This document shows, in pieces, positions 48,940 to 60,848 of a DNA stretch of 64,000 bases. The DNA is from Irpex lacteus. Its lineage: Eukaryota > Basidiomycota > Agaricomycetes > Polyporales > Irpicaceae. The stretch covers positions 1 to 64,000 of the forward strand of contig MQVO02000033.1 in the NCBI GenBank assembly GCA_001986395.2. The letters are read 5' to 3'. The position numbers and the translations under genes were made by a program. The notes beneath the pieces were generated by a model. The model was not told the DNA's origin, did not search any database, and worked only from the letters and a program-made list of their open reading frames with translations. How positions within the stretch are numbered: position 1 is the stretch's first letter; each line of letters begins with the position of its first letter.

Positions 48940-51120
48940 ATGCACGACACGGAAGATACAGAAGTCCTACTCGCTCTCCTCTCAAGCTTGCTGGACAATC
49001 CCCCGAATGACTCAGCATCACTCCTCGACGCGCTAGTACAAGCTGATGGCGACGTCGAACGTGCAGCAGCCCGCTTGAACAACAAGAAGAAGGGAGAAAG
49101 TAGTAAGAAGATTGCGCCGAATGGTCCTGACAAGATATCTGCGGGGGTGAAGAGGAAGCGCAAGCAAGGACTCGAGGGGTGGCTAGTCCCAAGTGAACCG
49201 ACTGATGCACCCCCAAGTCCTAAGAAGAAGGCCAATGCCAAACGGGCAGCATCACCGCCTCTGACTGCAGATAACAGCGACTTCATTGAAGGAAATTCAA
49301 AACCCGCCCCGCCAGATACACTGAGCCCAGTCAAACCCGTCAAACCCGTCTCCAAAACAGAGTTCCTCAATCTCCTCCGCCCACCCACCTCCACCGCCCC
49401 CAAGCCTCCGAAATACCCCCCGTTGACGTTGGCGACACCGGAGCTCATCGCGAAGCATGTGCCGTGCACTATGCATCTGTCTGTTCTGCCGCCGGAGCTT
49501 GCTTGTCGGTACGTCTGACTGCGCTTCTGTCCGCCCTTGTGAGCTCTGAATGAGTTCGGTATACGGTTTAGATTGTATTATGCTATGATAGACCATAGCG
49601 AGAGTTGGCAGCGCAACAAATGGTGGTTATTCGACCGCGTCGTCGAGAGTCCCCACCGGACGTCCTTCTTCGTACGAAAATCCGCCACTAGTTCGGAAAA
49701 GGATGCACAAGAGGCTGCGCAATTCTGGTAAGTACTAGCTGCTCTCCCTCTTTCTTCCACTTTCCTTTCCTTTCCCTCCCGCTACCACTTTCACCGTGAA
49801 CAAACTTATGCGAACTTGAATTGGTTGTGCTGGTATAGGTACAATGGCCGCCCAACCCCTCCACCAGACTACTTCCCCCCAGAAATGGAAGAAGCCTGTG
49901 AGTACATTGAGCGCATAGTAAACGCCGAGCTGCAAAAAAGGGAGAGGTACCCGCTTGAGTGGGGTGGAGAGCCTGTTCCACTCGATAAACACCGTGACCC
50001 GCCGTCGGACGACGGAGAGGAAGGGCGAGAGCGAGTGGAAGAGGAAGAGAAAAGGACGGAGGAAGGGAAAGGGAAGGAGAGAGGGAAAGAGAAGGAGAGA
50101 GGGAAAAAGAAAGGGAAAGGGAAAGTAATATGGCGCGCGAACGTAGCAGCCTCGAACCGCTACGAAGGCGGAAGCGAGAGCGTCGGGTTCCACTCCGACC
50201 AGCTGACATATTTGGGGCCTTATCCTACGATAGCCAGTCTCAGCCTCGGTAAGCCTCTACTCCTCCTCCTCCTCCTTCCTTCTCCTCTCTTCTCTTCCCT
50301 TCCTCTCTTCTCTTTTTTTGGAATAGAGTTGACTGATGTGTTGGTGATCGGTCGGTGGTTGATTGGTAGGCACAACCCGAATCTTTCGTCTCCGCGAAGT
50401 CGTACCGACAGACGAGAAGGACAAGCGGAGCGCGAGGACGTATAATATTCCGCTGCTTAACAACTCTGTGCGTCTTCTCCCTTCCTTCACCAAATCCCAA
50501 TATGCTTACTCAAATATGGTGCTGGTGTTGGGTGGCTGTGACGGTTGAAGTTGACGATCATGCACGCGTCCTGCCAAGAACGCTTCAAACACTCTATCCC
50601 GCCGCAGACGGTCATCGAGCCTTTCCACCCCGCCTTTCCTCGTCCTCCTAGCTCCTTCACTCACCCTCGCTCCTCCACCTCCTCCTCCACTTCCTCCTCC
50701 CCTTCCTCCTCCACTTCACCCACTTCAGACCCCGCGGGGTCAGAGGGTTTCGAACACGCTGGTCGCGCGACGCCAGCGTACAACGCACGCATAAACATAA
50801 CCTTCCGCTTCTACAGACCCGACTTCCGTCCGTCGTCTATCCCGAGGTGTTTGTGCGGTGTGCCGTGTATTTTGAGGCCTGATATGAAGAATCGGTATGT
50901 TGAAGAACTTGCCAGTGGTGAAATTGGAAAGGGGGAGAGCAAGGCAAAGGAGATTAAGGAGGGAGAGGGAAAAGAGAAGGAGAAAGAGAAGAGAAGTCTA
51001 GTGCAGAAATACTGGTGGACGTGTTACGCGGGCGCACAGAACGACGGGAAGGGGTGTAAGATGTGGAAGGTGATGGATGTGAAGGCGGAGGGGAGGGGGC
51101 CTTTTGTTGGTGATTTATGA
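48940..51120 (+). CDS. CUE - AlkB-like 2OG dioxygenase - GRF zinc-finger protein
   Basis: Five exons (48940-49508, 49572-49727, 49839-50248, 50370-50467, 50551-51120) sum to 1803 nt, 600 residues. Residues ~5-45 (VLLALLSSLLDNPPNDSASL, LLDALVQADGDVERAAARLN) resemble a ubiquitin-binding CUE fold. A basic linker (KRKRK) follows. The AlkB core has iron ligands His/Asp in VGFHSDQLTYLGPYPTIAS, then SLGTTRIFRLREVVP, a second His in MHASCQERFKHSIPP, and the 2OG-binding arginines in ARINITFRFYRPDFRP. The C-terminus holds a GRF zinc finger: RCLCGVPCILRPDMKNR, then YWWTCYAGAQNDGKGCKMW. GRF fingers bind single-stranded nucleic acid, so a DNA/RNA demethylase role is likely; this is inference. Two long low-complexity inserts (Glu/Lys/Gly at ~350-385; Ser/Pro at ~445-475) interrupt the core. 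Confidence 0.92.
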
Positions 51121-51249
51121 TATAGCAGTGTAGGAGTATTGATGTTATCTCATGCACACAACTTAAATACTTTTGAATACTAGCATTGACGAGGACGTAT
51201 TGTAAGTGTAGAGTACACCAGCTGCCACCCCCTTCCATTCTCAACCGAC

Positions 51250-52580
51250 GCCAAACAACGCGTCGTCGCGATCGAACGTGGCTGACGAACGCGTTGTTTG
51301 GCTCGCGATCGTCCGTCTTATGTCAGCCGTGGTGGTTGGATTCCTATAAAGTCCCTTCGTCGTCGCAAGTCGGGCCTCATCGCTCTTTCCTCCCCTCCAT
51401 CATCTTCCCTCCTCTCGACCCCCTCTTCTAGGGCTCGGAAGTCGCAACGAGTTCACGTCGACGTCTGTGTCGCTTACAGTCTGTGTGCTCTACGACATGC
51501 CTCTCTCTCCTTCGTCATTGCCATCTTCTTTATCATCCCTCTGTTGCTCGTCGTCTGTCTCGGCGCCGTTCCCGACGTGACCTGGTCTGCAACCCATCCG
51601 CCACTCCTCATGGCACTCACTGGTCGTTGAAAGTCCTCTATAACCCCCGACCCAGCCACCTATACTCGTGCTCAGCCAACACCATCGAGACGCTGCCTGT
51701 CGCTCCCTTTGCGCTGAAGGCTACCAAAGGCCAAGAACGATGTATAATGTCCGCCACTATATGTAGCTGGTTGGTCTTTCGGTGAGCAACCCTGTTCGTT
51801 TACGATTCATATCGGTGACTGACAGTCTGCCAGACGCCATGTCCTGTCTCTCTGGGATTTCTCTCGCTGGCTATGCCTCCCTCCACGTCCGGAGACTACG
51901 CGCGACCTTCACTCTAGCGACCCTCGCTCGACTACCCTCTTCGCCGCCATCCTCCCTTGCTCTCTTCTTCAACGCGTCTAGAACGACCATCTCAGCCTTC
52001 CGGAGGCTTGCCTTGTGCGTAACATGTGGGATATCAGGCTGCGAAGAAAATGCAGAACGGGGGCTGCGTTGACGGGGGTGATGTAAAGATGACGATGAAC
52101 ATGCAGGGATCATTAATCATTTCTAAGGCTGCGAAGAAAATGCAGAACTGGGGGCTGCGTTGGCGGGGGTGATGAAGAGAATTAGTTTAATGTCGGGGAA
52201 CTCAGCTATTGCATGGTACTGGCGAGGGATCGTTGCTGTTTTGTACGGCGGGTGGCTGGGGGACTGATAAGATCTGTCTGGCTCTTATCTTATCTTCGTA
52301 CTCGGGCGTTAATGTGTTCGGATGTTCGAATTCGTCTCCTTCAAGCTTCAGCACTTGAATTTCAGCACCCAATCGCCACAGTTGACTTCACAGGACTCTC
52401 GTCATGAAACCTCCGGTGCTGAATACACGTACGTCCACATCCCACTCGTCAAAGGTGGCTACGTCGAGGGTACAGTATTTGAAGCTGCACCGTGAAGAAG
52501 AGTCCAAATAGTATCTAGTGCGTGCACGAGAAGATGCTAACTTCGCTCTCGTCCAGTCGCCCCTTCCATTCTCGATGGAC
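51250..52580 (+). repeat. 1.3-kb repeat family, unit P1 (next to the gene block)
   Basis: Plus-strand unit of ~1,331 bp. Hairpin 51250-51302 (53 bp), conserved CTTATGTCAGCCGTGGTGGT block, TATAAAG 51345-51351, intron-like element 51781-51832 (GTGAGC...GACTGAC...CCAG), and paired GGCTGCGAAGAAAATGCAG repeats near 52039 and 52125. About 25 bp before the hairpin (from ~51224) also belong to the family. Confidence 0.82.
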
Positions 52581-54018
52581 CCCAAACAACGCGTCGTCGC
52601 GATCGAACGTGACTGACGAACGCGTTGTTTGGCTCGCCTTATGTCAGCCGTGGTGGTTGGGAATCTATAAAGTCCCCCCGTCGTCCCGAATCAAGTGTCA
52701 CCGCTCTTTGCTCTCTTCCACCACCTTCCATCCTTGACTAGCTTGACTGCCTTCCTCTGTGCTCGCAAGTCACGACGAGTCGACGTCTGTCACCTATAGT
52801 CTACCTGTCTTGTCCTATGGCTCTCCAACCCTCGTCGTCGTCGTTTCCCTATTGTTCATCGCCTTCGTCGTTGATCTCTGTCATCCACCATCCGCCACTA
52901 CTCACCACCAGTCGTTGAAAGTCGTCTATACCCCTCAACCCATCCACCTATACTCGTGCTCAGCCAACACCATCGAGACGCCGCCTGTCCCTCCCTTTGT
53001 GCTGAAGACTACCAAATGCCAAGAACGATGTATCATGTCCGCCACTAAGTATACGTAGCTGGTTGGTCTTCTGGTGAGCAGCCCCGTTCGTTTGCGATTC
53101 ACGATGTTGCCAGTGGCTGACGGTCTGCTAGGCGGCATGCCTTGTGCTCTCGCTGGGTTGTCCCTCCCTCCAGATGCTTCACATCTGGCGACTACGTGCG
53201 AGCTTCACGCTAGCAACCTTCGCTGGACTACCTTCTTCGGCGACATCCTCTCTGAGTCTGGCTCTCTCCTTCGACGCGTCTAGAACGACCACTTCAGCCT
53301 TCTGGGGCTTCGTCTTGTGCGTAATATGTGGGATATTAGGCTGCGAAGAAAATGCAGATCGGGGGCTGCGTTGGCGGGGGTGATGCAAAGATGTCGATGA
53401 ACTTGTGGGATCGTTTTCAAGGCTGCGAAGAAAATGCAGAATTGGGGGCTGCGTTGGTGGGGGTGATGAAAAGAATTAGTTTATTAATGGCGAGGAACTC
53501 AGCTGTTACATACATACTGGCGAGGCATTGTTGCTGTCTTGTAGCGCGGGTGGCTGGGGGACTGATTAGATCTGTCTGCCAGTGGCTTTTATCTTATCTT
53601 CGTACTCGGCACTAATGTGTTCGGATGTTCGTCTCCATCAACGCTTCGAATTCAGCACTTAGCACTCAGCGCTGCAGCACGCAGTACTCGTCCATGCCTT
53701 ACACTGGCACTCTTAGATATGTCTTCAAGGGAAAACATAGGCAGTCATCGCCCCTTTCAGCACGCGATGGCTCCAGCCAACTTTGCGGAGCTCTCGTCGC
53801 GAAATACCGTGTGCTCCTGGATACGCGTGCGTCCACATCCTCATCGTTAAACGTTAAAAACCTGACTACTGCGACGGACCACGGTGCACTGAGTCCTCGA
53901 ACGAAGAAGAGTCAATAGTATCTGGTGCGTGCGCGATGTGCGAGCTGGATTGATGACAACAGCCGACTTCGAGTTCGCTCTCGTCCAGCCGCCCCTTCCA
54001 TTCTCGACCAACGTGTAT
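52581..54018 (+). repeat. 1.3-kb repeat family, unit P2
   Basis: Plus-strand unit of ~1,438 bp. Hairpin 52581-52633, TATAAAG 52666-52672, intron-like element 53073-53131 with GGCTGAC branch site and CTAG acceptor, paired direct repeats near 53340 and 53421, and a long tail. The tail matches the tail of N2, including the AGCACTCAGCGCT region. Confidence 0.82.
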
Positions 54019-54051
54019 GCCAAACAACGCGTCGTCGCGATCGAACGTGAC

Positions 54052-54058
54052 TTACGCC
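54052..54058. repeat. Target-site duplication, left copy (TTACGCC)
   Basis: Seven bases immediately before the left terminal repeat. The identical TTACGCC follows the right terminal repeat at 60969-60975. Both copies lie within the hairpin of repeat unit P3. Confidence 0.85.
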
Positions 54059-54199
54059 GTAGTCTCGTACCCGTAGACCCGAGGAAGCGAACTCGGTTTC
54101 TTACCCTTTTGGGACGAGTCCATGGCAAAAGAGAAACGCGAGTTGTTCCTGAGGGTCTGGAGGGATCGGTAGTGACGGGTGTAGCTCAATCGCACGTGA
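54059..54199 (+). repeat. Left terminal inverted repeat of the DUF6589/RecQ element
   Basis: Begins GTAGTCTCGTACCC. The reverse complement of the right end begins GTAGTCTCGTGCCC, 13 of 14 bases equal. Further in, GGGACGAGT (about 54111) is shared. A 24-bp block at 54176-54199 is identical, inverted, to 60849-60872. The blocks sit at slightly different spacing, so the repeat is imperfect with small indels. Confidence 0.88.
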
Positions 54200-54350
54200 T
54201 CCATCGATAACGATCTGAAGTGCGATCTCATCTTATCAACGCGCAGGATATTGCGCGTCTAGCCTTTCTTTACTCGCCCGCCTGTAACCTACGACCGCAT
54301 ATAATAGTAATGAATATTCAGCTTGTTTCCCTCTGATTAATAACTGATGT

Positions 54351-57131
54351 ATGGTCGTTCTGCAGCATCTTAGATTCATCATGATGCACGAAGAGGACGA
54401 CCCCTGGTTTGATCCGGGCGACAATGAGCGTGACGAGCGTGAATACATGCTCGAGTTCGAGGATATTGCCGACCTCGATCCTGGAACTCGTGGTATCCTT
54501 GGACGATCTGAATCGATACGGCTTGCTCTTCTAAACGTACCTCATGAAGAAATAGCAGCCAGAATGCGCAGAATTATCGACAATATGGCGGAGAAAGAAG
54601 GAATGGACATTCCAAGTTTCTTATTCTACTTGTCATGGTTCCTCAAGGTAGACAAGACCTCCAGCGACTACCGTGTTATCCAGTATGCTCGGACGTCCCT
54701 GATGCATTCGAAGATGCTCGCCGAGATCCTCAAGCACTGGTATTGCCCGCCGCGCAAACACCAACGCGGTATCCGCACTCAAGCGGCGAAAGCTGTTATG
54801 GAAGACTGGGCACTTGACAACGTGAAGCTGCGGGTCAACAAGGAGATGCGCGAGCTTGCTGCTGTCACCCGTAGCAGCCCGTCAGATCTCACAGAGGAGA
54901 GCCTTCTCGGAATGACCCTTGACGGAATGGAGAAGGACTACAAGACCTGCGCTCCTGTCATCTGGGATCTCCTCGCGACAGCTGCCTCGACCCCCTTGCA
55001 GATCCAGCGCCGCAAGAAGAAGAGTACTACTGGTGTACGTATGCTGTTTATCTCTCAATATCACAAGTTAATTTATCGCTTCTCAGCCTATCTGCGGAAT
55101 TATCAGCATCCTTTCGTTCAGTCGCTCGCAAGAGCGGTGCAAATTCCAGAAGCTCGTCTCTGTCTTCTTTGCCTCATGTGGACTCTCAGCAAAGGCTAAC
55201 GACACCACTCATGCCTTTGGCTGGTCGATGAGCCAGTCATGGAAGTACACCGCCATCGAGAAGCTATCTGCTGCTAAACACACAGCGATGAAACGGGACT
55301 TGTTCATCGAAGACAAAGAACACGTAGCTAGCTACGACAATCTCAACATCCGCATGAACAAGATGGAGCAGCGCCTCGATAACAAGTCCATTACAGATAG
55401 TGGTACTGCGGCTACGGTCTACGTGATTGAGAAGCAGGAACTCCCATCTCCTTCTCCCACCGCCTACCGTGCATTGTGGGAAGAGCAGTCTCGGAATCCC
55501 ATCACAGCGTTCCAGATTCTGGAGCGTGAGTCTGACGCTGCGGTACGGACCATACGGACGTTCAACAAGTGGCGTGTTCTCGATGTCCTTCTCAATTCCG
55601 GCAAGTTCAACCGGGAACTCTATCACTTTGACAAGGACCCTGTCTTCTCACGTCCGGCCGCTATCGAGCAGCTTCCGCGGGGCAAGGAGTACGTGCTCAC
55701 TCAGTATATGCTTGATACAGCCCATATCGAAGAGGTCTCGCTCGAAGGCAACTTACGATGCTTGGACGAATGGACCCGACAGCTAGGACTGGCCGATGTC
55801 GAAAAACGAAAGAAACTATCGCACGAGAAGTTATTCTTCTGGATGGGTGACCAACTCACTGTCTCCCGTATCCGTAGTCTTCAGAAAACTCGCGCTCGGG
55901 AACTTAACTGCTGGCATCGCCTCGAAAATATCATCTCTTGCTTTGGCTGGCTCCATGCACAGATGGCGCTCGAGGAGTCTATTCACCGACAACACTTCGC
56001 GACAGGCACTGGTGGTTTGAAGCACGCGTTCGATCTTCTTCAGCGGAAGGGTCTACAGTCTGCAGCGACACAAGGAAACTTCCATCAGCGGGTTCGCGAA
56101 GCCTACTATCACATCCTAGAGGCTCATATTCGGAACGTATGGACGGTCGTTGGGGAGGTCAACGATCTTGCAGAGCTGCGTACAAGATCTCCCGAGGAAC
56201 TCGATGCTTTAGCGGACAAGATCGTAGATGAATTCGCCTCCACAGGTGCATACCTGCAACACAAGAGGAAGCCGAAGAAGAAGCAGGACCACGTACTAAT
56301 GAATCAAATACTTTGCATCCGTGATTTACTCGACTACGTGAATCTGGACGACGCAATAAGTACTGGGGATATAGGACGAGTATTGGATCTCCTTCCGCGG
56401 ATTCTGTTTCGCTATCACAGCGGAAAGAATTGGAAGTACGTGATTGAAGTTCTAGAGTTCTTACAGGGGTTGGACAAAGAGTGGCCGGTGGACCTTAGGT
56501 GCGTTCACTTAGCACTATGCTCTCACACGTATATACCATTGATTCTCATGTGAACGTCAGACGCTGGATCCTCCGTTATTGCATGCTCGCCCTTGCTAAT
56601 AACGGTATCGATTTCGTTCCGTTTGACATGCTACAAGAGCGCAATGTGCGCGATATCAAGGTACAATTATTCATACATCAGCAGTCGCACAGTTAGCTCA
56701 TGTCACGAAAGTCCACGTTCACAGTCCATGGACCCAACACGTCATGGGAATATATAAAGAAGATATCAGCTTCGATCCCTACACAGCGCAAGGTAAAAGA
56801 TCATGTAGAGGCGGAGTTTAATCACTTCCGGCGTGGCAAGTCGCACACCTCACCGCAAAGCGAGAGGGATGTTGCTCGCCTTCAAGCGTCCTACAAGGCC
56901 TCGAAGATCCATACCTACACCCCCAATCGTCATCTCGAAAACTCCCGTTGTGCGAAAGACTTCCTCTCACTGGGAAGCGAGCCGGAGAAGCTGCAAGGTA
57001 CCATTGATCGATGGGGAGCAAGACGACTCACGGTGCGCTCCAAGCAAGAGATATGGGAGGATCCTGAGGTTACGCAGGCAGATGTTAGTGATGATACGAA
57101 CGACCTTGATGCAATGGATATCGATGAGTGA
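54351..57131 (+). CDS. DUF6589 protein, candidate transposase
   Basis: Four exons (54351-55034, 55087-56498, 56561-56660, 56697-57131) sum to 2631 nt, 876 residues, all in frame. The last intron would be only 36 nt. Recognisable blocks of the basidiomycete DUF6589 family: ISILSFSRSQERCKFQKLVS, VFFASCGLSAKANDTTHAFG, SYDNLNIRMNKMEQRLDNKS, FFWMGDQLTVSRIRSLQKTR, CFGWLHAQMALEESIHRQHF, LLQRKGLQ, YYHILEAHIRNVW, and WEYIKKISASIPTQRKVKDH with FNHFRRGKSHTS. Asp in YDNLN, Asp in GDQLT and an acidic residue in YHILEAH occur in the order expected of an RNase-H-like DDE/D catalytic core. This is my inference; no activity has been shown to my knowledge. An acidic tail ends the protein. Start is the first in-frame ATG; ATG 54381 is an alternative, and an upstream exon cannot be excluded. 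Confidence 0.82.
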
Positions 57132-57162
57132 AGCATGTAATTAATTGATATTACTACATGAT

Positions 57163-60100
57163 TCAGAGACGCATATGATAATCAAATGTAATTTGAGTAC
57201 GTGGACGGGGTTTGGGACGATGTGAAGGCGGATTGTCTTGAGGAGCTTGCACGTCTGTTGAAGATTTAGATGGATGTTGCAACGGCATGGCTTCTGAATA
57301 TGTTAAAGCAAAGTAGTATATCATAGCCGTAGATATGATGGTCGAGAGCGTTACCTTCATCAGTAGAAGTGCTTGCTTGGACTACCGGCAAGTCGTTGAC
57401 CACTACAGTATTATCAGAAGTTAGATGAGAGGAGGATGCGCCAGGAGTTTGATTATCAGGAGGTAGACGAGAGGATGATGCAACCGAAGTTTGAGACTTA
57501 GGTTTGCCTCGTCTTGAGCCTCTCGGCTGCGAAGTCTTCTTCCGAGTGGAGGTAACAGGTAGTCCAGAGGTTAGAGCAGGCCAGCGTAGAGGAGTAGTAG
57601 CAAGGGGCGAGCAGGGAATGTTAGACACATCAGAGCCCAGAAAGCCAGAAACGTCGACATTAGAAGCACTAGAGGGATTATACTGATTCACAGAGAGTAG
57701 TTGCGCCTCTTGTTGAGCAGTCAGAGCCTCTTCTTCCTTTTTCGCTTTCGCCATGGCAGCAGTTAGACGTCGTTTCTCTCGACGATTCGCATTGTAACGA
57801 GCTGTCTTCTCTGCTTGGGTCTCGACAGGCTTGACTACCTTGGCCGGGTTGACCTTACCTTGACTCTCGAACCAAGCGTCGTCGGCGGCGTCGGCGCATG
57901 CCAAAGCCAATAATCCAAGCTTCGGACCAAAGACCCACTCAGGACGAAGCCTCTGAATGTCTTCTGACGTCTTCAGATGCGCATTAGTCGCCAGAAACGC
58001 AGCATCTTTATCCGGAAGCAGGACTTCGGGGCCCCAGCCGCAATACTTGTAGTTCTCCTGCCAGTGGGTCTGTCGGAATCGCTTCAGTGCCCGAAGGACC
58101 GCCTCCCGTCGTTCTGTGCGTCGAAGCTGTTTCTTTCCGGTGGGCGGCTTGGGTGGCTTGAGTATGGGGGTATTGATGTCGTCTACAAGTCCAAGGATCA
58201 AGCACTGGCGTTCAGTGAGTACACAGAACGATCGCTTGAGAGCTGCGATACAATTATCGCAGTTTTCGCAGTTGGACCGTGGAGCTACGCATGGTGTTAG
58301 TAATGTAGCGTGAGTGCTTCAAGAACGTACGTCGATTGCTTCTTGGATTCTGGAAATACTCATTGTACACCTGTCGACGACAGCCTTTTGTTATTGCGAG
58401 CTGTTTCATGGCGGGTTCGACGAGTTTGCGGGGCTCCATATCAGCATCCAATGCTGCTTCGATGGTGTTTTCGGTATCCGCCGCAGGGAGCTGCTGAGTA
58501 GCTGATAACTCTATGTATAGCTGTTGTTACTTCTCACGAACAGACATATATCATTGCGCTTACCTTCATCTGCACCCTCTCCGTCTGCGCCCTCCCCATC
58601 TTCGTTATCTACAACATCATCAAGTTGATCGACGGTGTTGCCTTGATCTGCCTCCCTAGTGTCCTCGCCTTCATCTCCATCTCCGTCCTCGCCCTCCTCC
58701 CCATTCCCATCATCGCCTTCACCCTCTAGTTCTCCTCCTCCTCTGTCATCGTCCTCACTGTCTCCCTCATCCACTGGGTCCCTCATATTCTTATACCAAC
58801 CGTTGTCCGAACCACCCGCTTCATCATCGCTCTCGTTCTCGACCATGTGAACTTCCTCGACTTCATTCGGATCACCTTCACTCGCATGCGTGTCGACGTC
58901 GATAACATCAAACGGCCGCTTGTGTGATTGCGGGTCATCGAGCGAAAACTCGAGCATCTCGCGCTTGACAGTGACGGAGTCAGTATTCTTGTTGGCTGCC
59001 TTCTTCTTGTTCGCTTTCGGAGCTCGCTTCTTCACCATTTGCAAGACCGACTTCTCCACAAGTAGAATCGCTTCCGCAGGCTGACCTTCTCTACCTGCTC
59101 GCCCGAAGTGCTGCATGTATTCGCCTAGAGTGGACGTCGACTTGAACTGGACTACTCTTGTGAGCCGTGGGATATCCATGCCCTGTAAAGTACGATGATT
59201 AGATATAACATCCTGTTTTAATTGAGTAATGCAGACGTACCATGCCAGCGACTTCCGTCGCAATGAGAACCTTGATAACACCTTCGCGAAAGAGTCGCAT
59301 CACCCGTTGCTTCGTGAGCGGGTCCCGTAGACTGTGAATAAAGTCAACTTGGCCGTGGTATTCAGGAGGTAGTACTTCCCAGAGATGTTCGCATATATCC
59401 TTGGCGGTATCCCTCTCGTTAACGTAGATAATAGTGCGGTCCAGTTCCCGTCCTTCGTGAGCGGGACAGGTGACAAATTCGAGGGCCTTGAAGTCGTCCC
59501 CTTTGCCTGGCAGCTCACAGACAATGGGCGTGATGTTGGCGCGGTCGTTTCCGAGGTTCAACTTGAACATCTTCTTACGGTTGAACTCTAGCTTGTTGAG
59601 GGTTTCGTCAAGTATCGCAGGAGAGAACGTAGCGGAGGCGATGAGGAATGGTGTATTCATCGTCATAAACGATCGCAATTTTCCTAGATCATCGAAGTCC
59701 TTCCGAAAGCTCTTGCCCAGTAGACAATACAGTGGGCCTCGTCCATGACAGCGCACTTCACGCGGGCCATCCACGCGGGGTTGCGAACAAACTTTGAGAA
59801 CTTCTCGTGCTTGAGGATCATCTCCGGAGAGGTGATAATAACACGGATCTTGTGCGCTTTTAGATCCTGTTGATATTACCGTGAGTATTGTGCAATGTCA
59901 TCGTGTGAATCCATACCTTATGAAGCTGCGTCGAGTAAGTTTCACCGTTCACTGCTGCAGCCGTTATACCCATGGCATTGAAGCGAGCAGCCTTCAGTAA
60001 TAGAAAACGCGTGAGTATATGCGTGTCGTTACAGTATCTGAATGATAAAGAAGCCAGACTCGACGTACCTGGTCCTTCTCGAGTTCGTTTAGGGTGGAGA

Positions 60101-60710
60101 CAATAATAATCTTCGAAAGCCCCTTCTTGTCCGCGAGGAGGGGCAGTACAAACGGTAACGTCTTGCCTGATCCCGTCCCGGCCATTAGAACCGTGTCAAG
60201 ACCCAATAGAATCGCCTCGGCTATGTCGAGCTGCCACTCCCGCGGGGTTATTGCGATGCGAGTAAAGCACTCTTGGGCCATCAACACACGGACAGCCGTG
60301 GAATCGTACTTGCGCGTTTTCGCAGCATCCCGTCTTGTCTTCTCCAGTAATCTATAGAAGCGAGCACGCTCTTCCTCTGTAGCATCTCCAAAGGGCTCAT
60401 CCTCTTCTTCGACGTCCGGGATGCGGGCTCCTGCGGGCTCTGCTTCTCGAGGCCCACTGGGACCCGGTACTGGCAGAGAGTCGTCTCTCGTTGCGAGAGA
60501 CGACGTGGTACCTGGCTGAAAAATTATTTTTAGCATGCATACAACAGTATAATGAGAAACCAGAACGTTTTTCTCCTTCTCCCTCGATACCTCAGCTTCA
60601 GCATTCTTTGGAGGAGGAGGAGGAGGTGCAGCAGCGGATGTAGAAGAGGATGCTGCGGGAGCTTTTCTGCGGAACAGCTTCTTAATTTTTGGCGAACTTA
60701 GGAGCTTCAT
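57163..60710 (-). CDS. RecQ-type DNA helicase of the transposon, with a one-base frameshift
   Basis: Superfamily 2 3'-5' helicase. Early exons are 60069-60710, 59917-59991, 59241-59866 and 58564-59182; further exons run to the stop at 57163. Motifs: basic N-terminus MKLLSSPKIKKLFRRK; aromatic/Q region ECFTRIAITPREWQLDIAEA; I MAGTGSGKTLPFVLPLL; Ia IIVSTLNELEKDQ; II AVMDEAHCIVYW; III IASATF; V IATEVAGMGMDIPRLTRVV; VI HFGRAGREGQ. A RecQ-type zinc region follows a long acidic insert: KGCRRQVYNEYF, then SNCENCDNC. A ~300-residue basic, Ser/Pro-rich tail ends the protein. The exon 59241-59866 is 626 nt although both its borders are phase 0. The frame changes at CCC 59716-59718, between DEAHCIVYW and KSFRKDFDDLGK, so one base is missing. 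As read, the protein would truncate just after motif II. Confidence 0.85.
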
Positions 60711-60848
60711 TTCATTGCTTCAATCTATAAATAAATTAGAGGTACCGAACGACGATGGCGAACGTCTAAACGACAGCGAGGACGTTCATGAAGACAGCAA
60801 TAATGTAAGCGCTCAATACTTGTCGCGACCTTGACGCGCCTAATTAGG

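Noticed and set aside
42016..51249. Block as a Starship or other cargo-carrying giant element
   Set aside because: No tyrosine recombinase or other transposase is visible in it; the identified genes look like ordinary fungal genes. Kept only as a layout observation.
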